A stretch of 64,000 nucleotides of DNA, taken from Rheum nobile (Eukaryota > Streptophyta > Magnoliopsida > Caryophyllales > Polygonaceae). A program made the translations under genes and the position numbers. Position 1 is the stretch's first letter; each line of letters begins with the position of its first letter. The stretch is from the NCBI GenBank assembly GCA_027886185.1, contig WOAB01000211.1:2952001-3016000 (forward strand), written 5' to 3'. Shown here in pieces: positions 35,620 through 47,872 of the stretch. The notes beneath the pieces were generated by a model. The model was not told where the DNA came from. It searched no databases and saw nothing but the letters and a program-made list of their open reading frames with translations.

Positions 35620-36990
35620 TGAAGAGTAAGGATAGATCTAAGAATCCTCATGTATTATCTGGAAAAACTGACTCTTACAAGCAGGCTAACAAACTATATA
35701 TATATATATACAAGCTAATCACCGGCTAACCAACTAATCCTAACAACCATAAACTAATATTTACAACAATGCCATTGGCCTCTTAGGCCCATACGCCACT
35801 GGCCCATTAGGCCCATATACTATATCCCATAGCCCCCCCTCAAGCTGGACTGGGTGAGGGAAACACCAGACCAAGCTTGGAAGCTAAAAATCGATGTTGA
35901 TAGGCACCAAGAGGCTTTATGAAGAAGTCAGCCAATTGTAAGGATGAGGGTACATGAACGGTGCGTAAGAACCCATCTTGGACCATGTCTCGAACGTAAT
36001 GACAATCAATTCGAATATGCTTTGTGCGTTCGTGGAACACTGGGTTTGCAGCGAGATGCTGGACAACCTTATTGTCATAGTGTAAAGGGATAGGCACAGC
36101 TGGAGAAAGAGCTAAATCTATCAACAAGCCGTGAAGCCAAACAATCTCACTGGATGCCATGGACATGCTACGATACTCACTTTCTGTGGAAGATTTAGAG
36201 ACCGTCTTTTGTTTCTTGGTTTTCCAAGAAACTAAGGATTTGCCAATGAACATACAATACCCTGTAAGAGAACGAGAGGTGTAGGCACAGTTACCCCAAT
36301 CAGCGTCACTGTAAGCAGATATCTGTAAATCGGAAGATGAAGGATAAAACAGAGATATGTTGAATATGCCCTTAAGATAACGAAGTAAGTAGAGAGTAGC
36401 TTGATGATGAGGAACACATGGACAAGAGAGAAACTGACTGAGTTGCTGCACCGTATAAGATATGTCAGGTCGAGTGAGAGTCAAATAGAGCAAACGACCC
36501 ACAAGCCGACGATAGGATTCAGGATCATCAAGAATTTCTCCAGAATCAATTGATAATTTGGTGTTCCTCTGCATAGGAAAATCAGCACTCTTGCACTCAG
36601 TCATCTTGGCATCATTCAGAATATGAAGAACGTATTTGCGCTGGTTGAGATGAATCCCAGATGTGAACTGAGCAATTTCCATCCCAAGGAAAAAACGAGC
36701 AAGTCCAAGATCCTTAATTGTAAAGGCTTTATCCAGAGAAGCTTTAACAAACGCAATAACATCAGAAGAAGTACCTGTGAGTAGCATGTCGTCTACATAA
36801 ACCAAGGCAATAGTGAAGTGCCCATCTCGTGACAGAATGAAGAGAGAATAATCATGCTTGGATTGAGTAAAACCAAGATGAATCAAATGTTTGGTCAATT
36901 CGAGATTCCACTGACGACTGGCTTGCTTTAATCCATACAAAGAGCGGGTAAGTCGGCAAACCTGACCAGGTGCAGCTTTGGTGTAACTAG
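35620..36990 (-). mobile_element. Copia-2 fragment: LTR plus RT/RNase H
   Basis: The 3' LTR (35620-35829, TG...CA) lies beside a polypurine tract (AGGGGGGGCTA on the minus strand). Upstream on the minus strand is one long open RT-RNase H frame. No 5' LTR, gag or integrase remains. Homology ends near 36990, at the junction with gypsy-like DNA. Confidence 0.88.
35840..36990 (-). pseudogene. Copia-2 RT C-terminal half and RNase H
   Basis: Without stops it reads GQVCRLTRSLYGLKQASRQW, the catalytic LVYVDDMLLTG, FFLGMEIAQF, the RNase H YSDADWGNC, and HERTKHIRIDCHYVRDMVQDG. All are standard Ty1/copia motifs. The first RT motifs are missing. The apparent start at 37030 lies in unrelated sequence. 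This is the least decayed pol fragment in the window. Confidence 0.9.
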
Positions 36991-38014
36991 GGTGATGTGT
37001 TTTTGCCTTCGATGACAAGCCAATTGTCAAAAGGTGGCGCCTTGGGATCTAGTCTTGGACGAGAAGTCACGTTGAACGTCACAACAATGAAGAAGATGGT
37101 GAACGCATTGATGAACGCGATGATGAACGTGGTGGTGGTGCGGTGGTGAACGCGGTGGAAGCGGTTGTTGGGGCGAAAGGATAGCGTTGGCGGAAGCGAT
37201 TTGATGAGGGATAGATGACTTGAAGAGACAAGTCGTTGGTGTCGACTGCGGGTGAAGGGAGATGCAAAGGAAGATTGGCTTGAAGGTTCAAGCGTTTGCC
37301 GTAGCGTCGGAGGGAATGGGGATGCGAAGATAGAGGGTGACGTCCGATCAAGGGAAGGAGGATAAACACTCTACTTGAAACCTTGATTAAAATTGAACGT
37401 AAGAAAATAACAATAACAAAGTTGGGTATAAATACTAGAGGCGAGACGTCGGATGGGCCGAGTCGAGCCTCGTGGGCTAGCCCATGCAAGCATGCAAAGG
37501 CACAAACCCTAAAAGATAGAAACGCTATAAATAGAAACTATCTAAAACGCTATAAATACTAAATATAGAAAGTGTCTCAAAAGAACGCGTTAAAGGCATT
37601 GAATGAGAGAATCTTCAGATAGAACGCAACCAACATTGAAGGAGGTTGAGTCGCTTGAAGGAGATCGCGTTTAACATTGAGTCGCTTGCAGGAAGACGCG
37701 TTGAGGCACGCGATCTTTGGTCTTGGATAGAGACGCATGAATGAGACCGCGGTCTCTGTTCCAAATGCGAGGAGTATGACGAAGATCGCGGTCTTCGTAC
37801 TTGGCTCTTCTGAGCCCACGGTCATGGCTTCTTCCTCGGCTTGGGCCTTCATGGGAGGCAGGGTCACATCATCCTTCCCCACTTGGCTGTGAAGCGTCCC
37901 CGCTTCACCATCGTTGAACTTGTGCAAGTGCTCCCAATGGAGGTCCCCGATGTTGAACACAAATCGACTGCGGCCGCTATGTGGTAGATAGGCACCAGTC
38001 ACCCAGTGGATTGT

Positions 38015-39343
38015 CTATGGAAGGCTACACAAGGGTGGTGGTGTGTTGGAAGGCACCTCTGGCAAATCCGCGGTGAACTCCGCTTGCAACTCGGCGAAAG
38101 TTGGTGGCAAATGCGCGTTGATGTGTGCGCATTGCGTGCTTGGGGTTGTCACTAACAGGCAAGAAGGCACCTTGTTGTTCAAACCGGCAGTGAAGTCCCT
38201 TGGGCGGGCGAGAAGCACCTTGTGGTCACAACTGCCCTGCAACGTAGTGCTCTGTTGTGTTGTACTCTCAATGTCTCGGCAACGCGTGCCATCTTTGGGT
38301 GCATTGTTGTTGTGATCGATGTCTTGCCTTGTGTAAGAGCGCGTTGTCCTACTACTTGACTCTGGTGTGTTGGAAGCATCGCCAGGGTCGTAGTGGGGTC
38401 GCGTTGATGTGAACTTGTGTGATTCTATAGTCTTTTCTCGATCACGCTCGATCTGAGCCTGAAAGATCTCATGGAGAGACATATGTGAGAAAGTCATGCG
38501 CTTCTCATGGTAGGTAAACACATAGGTGTTTAGATACGCATCGAGAAGGACGCGACGATCGGACTGCCATGGACGCCCAAGCAAGAGGTGGGTGGCATCC
38601 ATTGCAATCACATCACAGGAAATGGTGTCTTTGTATGGACCAATTGAAAAGGGTAGAAGACACTGCCGTGAGACAGTGTTACCTGAGCGTGAAGATATCC
38701 CTTGTAGGTCACATGGTTATGGGTAAAGCGTGGTTGGCCAGCTGAGAGGGTTGACTACCTTCTCATTGTTGATCTTGAAGCAGCTGCCACCATCGACGAT
38801 GACAGTTATCGATGCGGTATCAACCAAGCAATGCGGGTGGATGAGAGGCTCTTGCTGGTCGTCAAGGTTGCCTTGCTTGATGGTCAGGATGCGCCGCGTG
38901 TCGAGGCGCAATGGTGTGCCTGTATGGAGCGCGACAGCGTCACACTTGTTGGCGTCGAGGGTGTCACCTTGGAGTCCTACAATTGTCTCAAGCGGGGTCT
39001 CATCCTCGGAAGACTCATCGTCCGCGACAACATTGGAGAAGAGGACCTGCTTTTGTTTTTGACAATCCCTTTGGTAGTGATTGCGTTCTCCATCCTTGAA
39101 GCATTCACTGTCATGTGCGCGATCATTGCCCTGGGATGGGGCCGGTGGCGCGGTCGCGCGAGAAGCCATTGAAGTAGGCGTCGCGATCTGGGCGTCACGG
39201 CCTTGGTTGTACGTGTTGGATCCTGAGACTGGGACACACACATCAGTATTAATGGAGGGACTAGTGTTAGGATCATACCTGCTTTGGCATTGATGTTGCC
39301 AAGATGTTGGCTTATGGCGGTTGAGCCGGTGGTGATCCTTCAC
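38015..39343 (-). pseudogene. Gypsy knuckle and protease remnant
   Basis: It reads ECFKDGERNHYQRDC, a knuckle that has lost its second Cys. Further on come VDTASITVIVDGGSC, a damaged protease active-site region, and MDATHLLLGRPWQSDRR, the conserved segment between protease and RT in Ty3/gypsy elements. A stop and a frame change lie between 38717 and 38611. The downstream tail PEVPSNTPPP resembles the linker entering RT, but RT is absent. Confidence 0.8.
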
Positions 39344-39358
39344 TTCATGGTGTTTGTA

Positions 39359-40114
39359 TCAAGGCCGTACAGGGTCTAGGTTGGGCACGTAGTGTGGCGC
39401 GGCGTCGTAGGGAGGGTTCTCGTAGGCGCGCACACCATGGGTTCTATCGCGTCCAAGCTGGCGCCTTTCACGGACTAGGTGATCTTCGCCGCGAGCAAAC
39501 CCATCCCTGGGCACGTCGGCATCGTTGCGTCGACGTCTTCGCGGCTGGGCATCGTAGTCTACGCGGCGAACATATCTGGGCATCACATTGCGGCACTCGC
39601 CGCCAATGTCACGAGCACGATCTCCTCGAGGCAGGAGACGCGGTGGAGGAATCCAATCCGATGGGTGGTCCTGTGATTCAATTGGATCTCCAATAGTGGG
39701 GTAAAAATAGCCAGAATATATCATACCTGAGTCTTCAATTTCCTCGTCGTCGAACTCCTCAAAGGCAGGATGGAATGTTGGCGTCGTGTAGCCATAGCCA
39801 TCTGAGCCATAGCGCAGTGTGCGCGTACTCTGGTGGCCAAGGTGGTCACAGACGGCGAACGGGTTGGGTCTTGTGGCAGGTAGGCTCACGCGATGTTCGT
39901 CGCGCTGTGGGCGTCGAAGTGTTCGTCGCGGTGTAGTAGCTTCACGCGCGTAGTGGCGCGATCTGCTGTCTCGCGGCGCGGAGGGTGGTTCATCGCGTTG
40001 AAGAACCTGGAGTTGAGTAACTTGGCGCCGATCGAGCGATCTGTTCGCATGACCTAAGACAATATAACCAGACATCGCGAGGAAAAACGAACAAAAGACA
40101 ACACAGAACAACAA
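39359..40114 (-). pseudogene. Gag-like Arg-rich ORF of the gypsy remnant
   Basis: An open frame of about 250 codons (a likely start is MSGYIVLGHAN at 40074). It is Arg/Asp/Pro-rich, with an acidic EEFDDEEIED patch and an RRRRR run. No capsid fold is recognisable. Its position upstream of the knuckle suggests the N-terminal gag. No function can be assigned from sequence. Confidence 0.5.
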
Positions 40115-40790
40115 CCAAGCAAATCACTAGTCAAGTCACAAAGTTCACGTAGGTAGGGCTTGTTTGGCTTGCCGTGAGGGCGGCTTGGCTTGACAAGAGA
40201 TGGTGTATCAAGCAAGTTGCAATCAAACAAACAAGAACAAATTGAAACCCTAAAACAAACGTAAATAAAGCAACCTAATAAGCAAGAAAGTACCTTCTAG
40301 GAAGCTTGACCTAGACGGCGGAGAGAGATAGAAGATGAGCTTAGACCGAGAGTGGGTTAGGGTTGCCTTATTTTGGTTGTACCTAACTTTGGAAACTTTT
40401 TTTTTTAATATCTTTTTTTTATAATATCCGAGATCTTATCTTTTGATCGTTTCAGATTTGCAAAAGGAAACAAAAAATAAAATCGGTCCAAGTAACAAGA
40501 ATATCACAAGTGTGATCTTTAGAGATAGGAGAGAGAAGATAAGATTTGATAGATATCTTATAAGGAAATTCGGTTAACTTGACTAAAAAGCAAAATCTAG
40601 CAAACAAGGAAACTCTATCCACGCGTGAAATAAGGAAACAAAATATTTTAGCATGCAAGATAACAAATTACCTAACACACCAAAACTTAGGGAACAAGGA
40701 AATTTTTTTTTGGCCAAGATAGGATCTTGTAAAAAAATTCGGCCAAGATAGGATCTTGTAGAAACCGGGTTTTATGTGATTTCGTCCTAA

Positions 40791-43326
40791 GATGAGAGAG
40801 GCGGCAAAGCCAAGGGCGGCGCCCGCCGTGGGTGACGGCGCCCACCGTCGCAAGGCCCAAGGGCGGCGCCCGCCGCATTAATGACGGCGCCCGCCGTCGC
40901 TGGGCTCGAGGAGTCGTCTTCTAGCTCGGCGATAGGCTAGGAAACGGCGACCGCCGTGAAATGCGGCGCCCGCCGTGAACTACCCGCCGCCGTGTAATTG
41001 TGCTACGGCGACCAGGCTGATCGCGGCGCCCGCCGCGAACTAGCAGGGGCGTAGCCCTGCGAAGTCGCCGGCAACGTCTGACGGGCGCCGATTTAGCCCT
41101 CCACGTCACGTTCGTAGCCATGATGTTGTCCCCTTGCATTTGGCTATAAATAGGGGGCATTTGAGAGTCGGATTTGGCACAAATTCAAGCCAAAATCCCT
41201 CAAATTTCCCTCTCGCCGGATTTGTTGCCTCGTCGGATTCTGGAGCTTTCGCCGGTGTCGTTTGGTGGTGTTCCAGTGTGCCTTTTGTGAAGCTTTTGGT
41301 AGCCCTTGGTGGTTAGAAACCAAAGCAAGTCGAAGGAGGCCGAGTCGCTCATGTTTTGGGTGAGTTTTCTCGCCGTTTCTGTCATCGGAGTTCTTCACGA
41401 CGATCGCCGTGTTCTTCACGGCGCCCGCCGTGATGAACTGCGGCGACCGCCGCCAGAGCCCAGAATGCCTCTTTGGCTTTTGGCTTTGGTGGTCGTCGTC
41501 GAGGCGTTTTTTCTTTCGATTTCTTTCGTCGTTTTTAGATTCGTATTGTGTTTATGTTGGATCTAACTTAGGGTTTCTCTTGTGGGTCGACTCGGAGGTT
41601 GTTGTGCTGTCGGAGCTATACCCGTGTCGAGCCCGGTATTCCGTCGTCGTTAGGCTTGTTCCAACTCTGCGGATTAAGGCAAGTGGCGGTTCGCTCTTGC
41701 TTAATCATTCCATGTTTCATTAATTATCAATTAGTTAATTGTTAATTAAATTAGAGTGAACTATTGTTTTGCTTGGGAACTAATTTCATAAATAAACATG
41801 ATTAAAGTAATGTTATGATAGGTTGTATATCTGTTAGAACAACGCTATTATATGTGATAATTACCGTGATGGTATTGTTGTGAATTTAATCTTAATGCTA
41901 GGATAGCATGTGGGTTAATAGGAAAACTAATCCAAGTAAGGATTAGCCGTCTCTATTATCTCTATGTTTAAGTTGATTGCCTGGATGGCTTTAATGTGAA
42001 TAATTGTTGTGTTAGACTGTTTAGTTAACACGAGTGTTCGTAGGAACGCTAATCCAAGTAAGGATTAGTCGTTTCTTTATAACTTAATATTCGTAGGAAC
42101 GCTAATCCAAGTAAGGATTTGTCGTTTCTTTAAATCGTAATACTCCTCGAGTTAATTTCCAGATAATAATTTAAGGGTCATGACCTATGCTTCTTATCCA
42201 CCGTTAAGGATCTGAAGTGTTTTAAGTGCCTTGCAAGCGCCATTGGATGAGCATAATTATAGTCCTGTGTATTAAGCACTTAGCTAGTGCAATTAGGGTG
42301 GACGTACTGTCACCCTGTAAATTAAAGTGTAAGCACTGTGGCAGTGTAATCTGGGTGAACGTAAGATCACCCTGTGTAATAATAACTTCCGTTGTTACTC
42401 GGAATAATATTAAGCCTCGTGTGTGCGTGTGCGTGTGTGTGTGTTTGTGTGTTGTGTTAATTTGGGTCGACATGATTGTCACCCTGAGATTTAAACTTTG
42501 TGCCGCTCTTAATAACATTAACGTGTTTCAGTAAAGTGTGGTTGGTAATTAAATAAGATATGTGCCCGAGTGCACATGATTAATAAACCTTCGGCGAGTA
42601 GTGCAGCTAAGTTATAGTGCAGCTAGGAAAACTCGTCTCGACTTTGATTATAGTACGTTCTCTTTTCAATCTGGATTCGCTGTATGCGATGAGGTTGGTT
42701 GTGAACTGAAGCATCTCAGTCAACTTTTAAATCATTTGTGTGTGTAACTTTAATGTTCCCTAGCAGTTGTCATAATTTCCTTTAAGGCTCATTTCAGTTG
42801 GAGTCTTCTCTTCAGTGCATATCTAATTGTTAAATCATTCCGTGAAAGTGACGGGTTATATATCGTTCCTTCGGTTTTTATTCAAGGGACAATGATAGTA
42901 AACGGTCACGATCACTCGAACCACTCTGCTTTGTACCTTTGCTAGTCTATTCAGTAGACTAACCCACAAACTTTGTTCTCTGCATGTGGGCTGGTGTCAT
43001 CCGTTCGATTCGGCACATCAGGAGTTGATTCCCGGAGTTTAAGTAACCTATTGAAGGATAAGAAGCTTGCAGACGAAGATTTAAAGTCAGTACTTAAGTT
43101 GTTAAGTGTTTTAAGTTTGTTAAGTGTTACCTTGATGTATCTTCATAATTTAAGCCATGTTATAAGTTGACTATTTAAAGTCTTCCGCTGTTTAATCTTT
43201 CAATTAATATGTAATTGTATATGTATTTAAGCATGTCTGTTCTGGAAAAGCCTGGGGTGACTTTGGACGGTAAAGTCTGAGGTCATTGGCATGTAATATC
43301 TCCGGTGTAAATTGGGGGTGTTACAG
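40791..43326 (+). mobile_element. Tekay-A LTR (copy 3), 5'-truncated
   Basis: Plus orientation: GC-word blocks at 40815-41095 and 41393-41455 flank a TATA box at 41145-41152. CTAATCC...GGATTAG hairpin repeats lie at 41928-42120. The 3' end GGGGGTGTTACA is at 43326. The first few hundred bases of the LTR (TGTGATACCC...) are missing and replaced by the gypsy remnant. It is followed by GTTGT and LINE sequence. Confidence 0.88.
41145..41152 (+). promoter_or_regulatory. TATA box of Tekay-A LTR copy 3
   Basis: TATAAATA in GGCTATAAATAGGGGGC. The same position is kept in the other Tekay LTRs. Confidence 0.75.
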
Positions 43327-43412
43327 TTGTATTGCTGGTTAGACCGGTTGCCAGTTTCTGGCCTCTCGAAGTGTTCACTTCGAATTCTTACTTTATATAA
43401 AAAAAAAAATTT
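43327..43412 (+). mobile_element. LINE 3'-end fragment with A-tail
   Basis: TTGTATTGCTGGTTAGACCG...CTCTCGAAG...CTTACTTTATA and a run of A match the 3' end of the LINE at 34675-34775. Confidence 0.8.
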
Positions 43413-43505
43413 AGTTTACGCGGCTATACAAATTCAAAAAATTAATTAAGAACCGACACTTATATATTACACATGCTAAAATAACATAATTGTTTTTAAA
43501 AAAAC

Positions 43506-44842
43506 GGAGAAGCATCAAATGAGAATAGTAAAATAGGAGAGAAATGAGAATAAAAGGAGGTCGTCGGATCGGAGTGGAATCAACGCTCCAGATTAGACTT
43601 TCATTAAAAGCCGTATAATTCGGGCGTGCCGAATTTTTCGGTCGTATTATTCGCGTTTTATTGGCGAATAATACGGATTTTGGCTTTTTTTTTTGCTGGG
43701 TACTTTTTTTGTTCGCTGGCATTGAACAATTATGTTCAACGCCTTGAACACTTGCATCCAGGACCATGAACACTGATGTTTCAAGCCTTGAACACTTGTG
43801 ATTTTGCTTATTTTTTTTGTTGGGCACTGTTTTTGTTCGCTGTCATTGAACAACGCCTTGAACATATTTTTGATGTTCATCGCTGTTCTCATAAATGTTC
43901 ATCACTTTCATACAAGATGTTCAATATTCTAGCCGAATTTTACCCATATTTCCCCCCAATTTTGACCGAAGTTTTTCCGTATTATACGCGTTTTGGGGGG
44001 GAAATATTTTTCACTCGTTGTGCACATATTTTCGATGTTCATCACTTTTTCCATAAATGTTCACCACTTTCATACAATATGTTCACTGTTTCAGTCGAAT
44101 TTTACCCGTATTTTCCCCCAATTTTACCCAAATTTTTATTAAGCGCATTTTTTTTGGAAAAACGCTTTCACTCGTTGTGAACATATTTTTGATATTCATC
44201 ACTTTATCCATAAATGTTCACCACTTTTAATCCAGATGTTTTATACTAGTATACTGTGATGAACATCTACGAGCAAAACAGTGAACATCTATGTTCACTG
44301 AAGGGTTGTGAACAAATTTTTGTTCATCACTTCGTCCATAATTTTTCACCACTTTCATTCTAGATGCTCACTATATTGTGATGAACATTTACGAATAAAA
44401 TAACGAATATTTGTGCTCACTGAGGGGTTGTGAATATTTTTTTGATGTCCATCATTTGTTTTACACAAACATGTGAACAACTATGCCTACATGTGCATCA
44501 CAAAATACATATAAGAAAAAAGTACATTTTACTTACTTTAAACTTGATTTTATATTAAAGATTACTAATATTGCGTCATATAAACATAGTGAACATTAAA
44601 TAATTATTTTTATAAAGATTTGAGAGTTTAGAAAGGAAAAAAAAGGAATAAAAACACTAGAAAATTCAATATTTTTTAGTGTAAAGTGGTGAACATCGTT
44701 GTATACTACGATGAACATATACGAACAAAACAGTGAACATCCGTGTTAACTGGGAACAGACACGCGCGCGAGGGAGGAAACGCTGCTGATACGTATGTTC
44801 TCAGTTCTCTCCTAGAATTTGGTTCTCACCAGAACCGGATCC
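43506..44842. mobile_element. Mutator-like word-array element M2 (words GTTCATCAC / TTGAACA)
   Basis: A 10-bp duplication TTAAAAAAAC stands at 43496-43505 and 44843-44852. Inverted ends share GGA....TGAGAA and then TAGGAGAGAA.TGAGAA. The left subterminal module GTATAATTCGGGCGTGCCGA matches the modules of M1 and M3. The core has many GAACAT/ATGTTCA(T/C) and TTGAACA words in both orientations. No ORF is credible. Confidence 0.8.
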
Positions 44843-44940
44843 TTAAAAAAACTATATAGATAACCACTTGAAAACTAAACAGTGATTTTGCTTAATTTGC
44901 TATATATAGAATTTTTTGTTAACTAAGATTGGTAAATAGC

Positions 44941-45096
44941 TATAAGAGAATATAAGAGAGATATTTTGTGGAAATTGATTGATTAATTCCATTGAATGAA
45001 CAAGAGTTTATATACAGCCCTTTCCAAGATAGAATTATGACTTGGAAGATGAATCGAAATAAAGATATCATTCCAAATATATAATCTTCCCTAATA
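44941..45096 (-). repeat. Copia-3 3' LTR
   Basis: On the minus strand TATTAGGGAAG...CTCTTATA, next to the polypurine tract. The outer end is uncertain by about 10 bp because CTCTTATA is repeated. Confidence 0.7.
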
Positions 45097-45107
45097 CCCC
45101 CACAAGC

Positions 45108-45968
45108 TCATGGAGAGAGGACATGCAACTTGGAATGCATAGTAAGAAACCTGCTATTGCTGACAGCCTTGGTGAAGATGTCTACTGTCTGATCTAGGGC
45201 ACGAACATGACGTACCACAAGAGATCCATCAGCAACCTGCTCTCTAACAAAGTAGTAGTCAATCTTGATGTGCTTCGAACGCTGATGGAACACCGGGTTA
45301 GCAGACATATAGGTGGCACTCAGATTATCACAGAGGATGATAGGAGGACGTTGCAATGATGCCTTGATCTCCTCAAGCAATTGCTGAATCCAAATCAACT
45401 CTGTAGCCGTAAAGGCAATGGCCCGGTACTCAGCTTCAGAACTGGATTTAGCAACCACATGTTGCTTCTTAGATGCCCAACTCACCAAATTACCTCCATA
45501 ATAGATGGCAAAACCATGCTGTGATATGCAGTCATCTCCATTAGAGGCCCAACCAGCATCAGAAAAGGCCACAAGGCGGGTGTCAGTGCATGGCTGAAGA
45601 ACGAGACCTGAATCAAGTGTCCCCTTGAGGTAGCGCAAAATCTGCTTGACCGCTGACCAGTGAGCCTCAGTAGGACTCTTCATGAACTGACACACACGAT
45701 TGACTGCATAAGCAAGCTCGGGGTGAGTAATAGTCACATACTGTAGAGCACCAACAATGCTACGAAAGGCATTGTTGATGTCTACCTGACGAAGACTCCA
45801 ACCATGTGACAGAGCAATGGTGAGAATAAGGCGGATGGTAGTGGGCTTGACCACTGGACTAAATGTGTTAAAGTAATCAACTCCTTCTTCCTGGTTAAAG
45901 CCCTTGGCAACTAGACGAGCCTTATAGCGCTCAATTGTGCCATCTGATCTCCGCTTGATCTTGTACAC
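45108..45968 (-). pseudogene. Copia-3 RT/RNase H with internal deletion
   Basis: It reads KARLVAKGFNQEEGVDYFNTFSPV and RQVDINNAF, then jumps in frame to RSIVGALQYVTITHPELAYAVN. The catalytic YVDD segment and surrounding palm (roughly 170 residues) are gone. RNase H follows with FSDAGWAS (a Gly where Asp is usual) and the HQRSKHIKIDYYFVRE tail. There are no stops inside, but it is catalytically dead. Confidence 0.9.
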
Positions 45969-46080
45969 CTACTTACAACCAACAATGTTAGCACCACAAG
46001 GAGGAGGGATGAGTTGCCACGTCCTATTATGTAAAAGAGCATCAAACTCAACCTGCATAGCATGCTGCCATTCAGGAGAT

Positions 46081-47869
46081 TTAGAGGCTTGAATGAAGGT
46101 TTTGGGATCTGGTGGGGGTAGTGGATGGCAGCAAAGGGTGTTTTGTGGTGATGAAGGTTTTAGGTTTCAGATTGTTGGTTTTGGACCGAGTAACCATCTC
46201 ATGGGTGGTATCGGGCACGGCGCGGAAGTAGGAGGGATATGCAGGGATAGGGGGCGACAGGGGAGCGGGCTGCAGAGGAGGCAAAATAGGTGAAGAAGAA
46301 GTAGAGGGAGAATAGGATATACCTGCCACTGTCGTGGGAGAGGAACCAGATGGCACGACATCCTGCAAAGTCGCCGATGCCGGGACGTCAGTTGGCGCAG
46401 CCGCGGGAGAGGAAGACTCTAGTGAAGGACAGCTCCTGGACGATATGTCAGGTGATGTGGGAGAACGTGGGGGCGACAAGCTGCAGGTGAGGGACATGCA
46501 GAGACGACGCCAACTGCAGGGGAGACAATGATATGTCGGAAAGGGTTTCCAGCGAGCCAGAGGTGGTGGACGGGGTAGCATGTAGTGGATATGGAAAGGT
46601 AGACTCGTCAAATATGACATGACGGGCAATGTAGACACGTCTAGTAGGGACATGTAGGTAGAGGTAACCCTTGTGTTTGGAGCTGTACCCAATGAAAATG
46701 CAAGGAGAGGAGCGGTACTCAAGCTTGTGGGTAGTGTATGGGCATAAGAAGGGATAGCAGAGGCATCCAAACGACTTGAGCAAAGCATAATCCGACGGCT
46801 TTCCATAGAGACACTCAAAGGGAGACTGGTACTGGAGAATGGGAGTGAGAGTGCGGTTATGGAGATAGACAGAGGTGTGAAACGCATGTTCCTAGAAGGA
46901 GGTAGGTAGACACACATGGGAAAGTAAGGCTAGACCCTTCTCAATAATGGTGCGATGACGACGCTCAGCAGTCCCATTTTGGGACTGAGTGTGAGGACAA
47001 GAGACTATGTGTAGGATACCCTGTGTTTGGAGATAAGAGGACACATTCCGATATTCTCCACCCCAATCAGACTGAAATGCTTTAATGTTTGTGGAAAACC
47101 GAGTTTCAACCATCTTTTGAAACAGTTGGAAATAGTGAAGTACTTGTGACTTAAGAGATAGAAAATAAATCCATACAAACTTGGTACAATCATCCACAAA
47201 TATCAGAAAATAACAATTGCCATTAAAAGAAGTAACCGGGGCAGGACCCCAAACATCCAAATAGACCAACGCAAAAGGCACAGTACTCGACTCATGGACA
47301 CTAGAAAGGGGAAGACGATGACTTTTCCCAAGTTGACACGACTCACAAACAGGAGTGAGGTTATTAAGAGAAACATGTAAATTGAATCTAGAGACAAGAC
47401 GCTTTAAGACAGACTCATTAGGGTGACCTAGCCGGTTATGCCAATGTTGTAAAGTAGTTTTGGAGCCAAGGAAAGCAGCGGAAAGTGGTTGGGATGAGGC
47501 TGAAGGTGACGGCATGCGCAACTGGTACAGTCTGTTTTCAACGACGCCTTTGAGAAGGGTCCGGCCCTACTGATCCTTCACAAAACAACAGGTAGGGTAA
47601 AATATCATATAAGTGTTATTGTCTTTCGTAAGCTGGGAAACACTTAATAAATTTTTGGTAATTTGAGGCACAAAAATAATGTTATGTAAATGAATAGGTT
47701 TAGGCTGAGCAGGTAAAGTATGACTACCCAAATGCGTAATAGGAAGAGACATACCATTTCCAATATGTAATGCATCATTGCCAGTGTAATCAGAGTGAAC
47801 AGAAAGATTACCGAAATCCGAGGTAACATGATTCGTGGCACCAGTGCGAAAATACCAAGCAGGATCCAC
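46081..47869 (-). pseudogene. Copia-3 protease and integrase
   Basis: WYFRTGATNHVTSD marks the protease (usually DTGA; here RTGA, so the catalytic Asp is lost). Integrase has WHNRLGHPN...CESCQLGKSH, LDVWGPAP, QSDWGGEY and NGTAERRHR, that is the zinc and D,D,E residues. The downstream linker is Pro/Ser-rich. Stops or frame changes lie near 47567, 46917 and 46448. Confidence 0.88.
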
Positions 47870-47872
47870 TAA

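Larger units (their letters stand above)
36991..40790 (-). mobile_element. Degraded non-autonomous Ty3/gypsy element
   Basis: Minus-strand frames give gag-like, knuckle-protease and protease-RT linker pieces (described separately). About 37022-37600 and 40300-40790 look like untranslated or LTR DNA: a TATA-type CTAGTATTTATACCC near 37430 on the minus strand, and AT-rich flanks with a doubled GGCCAAGATAGGATCTTG (near 40715 and 40742). RT, RNase H and integrase are missing. Terminal repeats and a duplication were not identified, so the limits are approximate. Confidence 0.6.

Noticed and set aside
41306..41723. Frames of 86 and 104 codons in Tekay-A LTR copy 3, also seen at 13885-14320
   Set aside because: They lie in LTR R/U5 sequence, recur only because the LTR recurs, and no coding conservation is evident.
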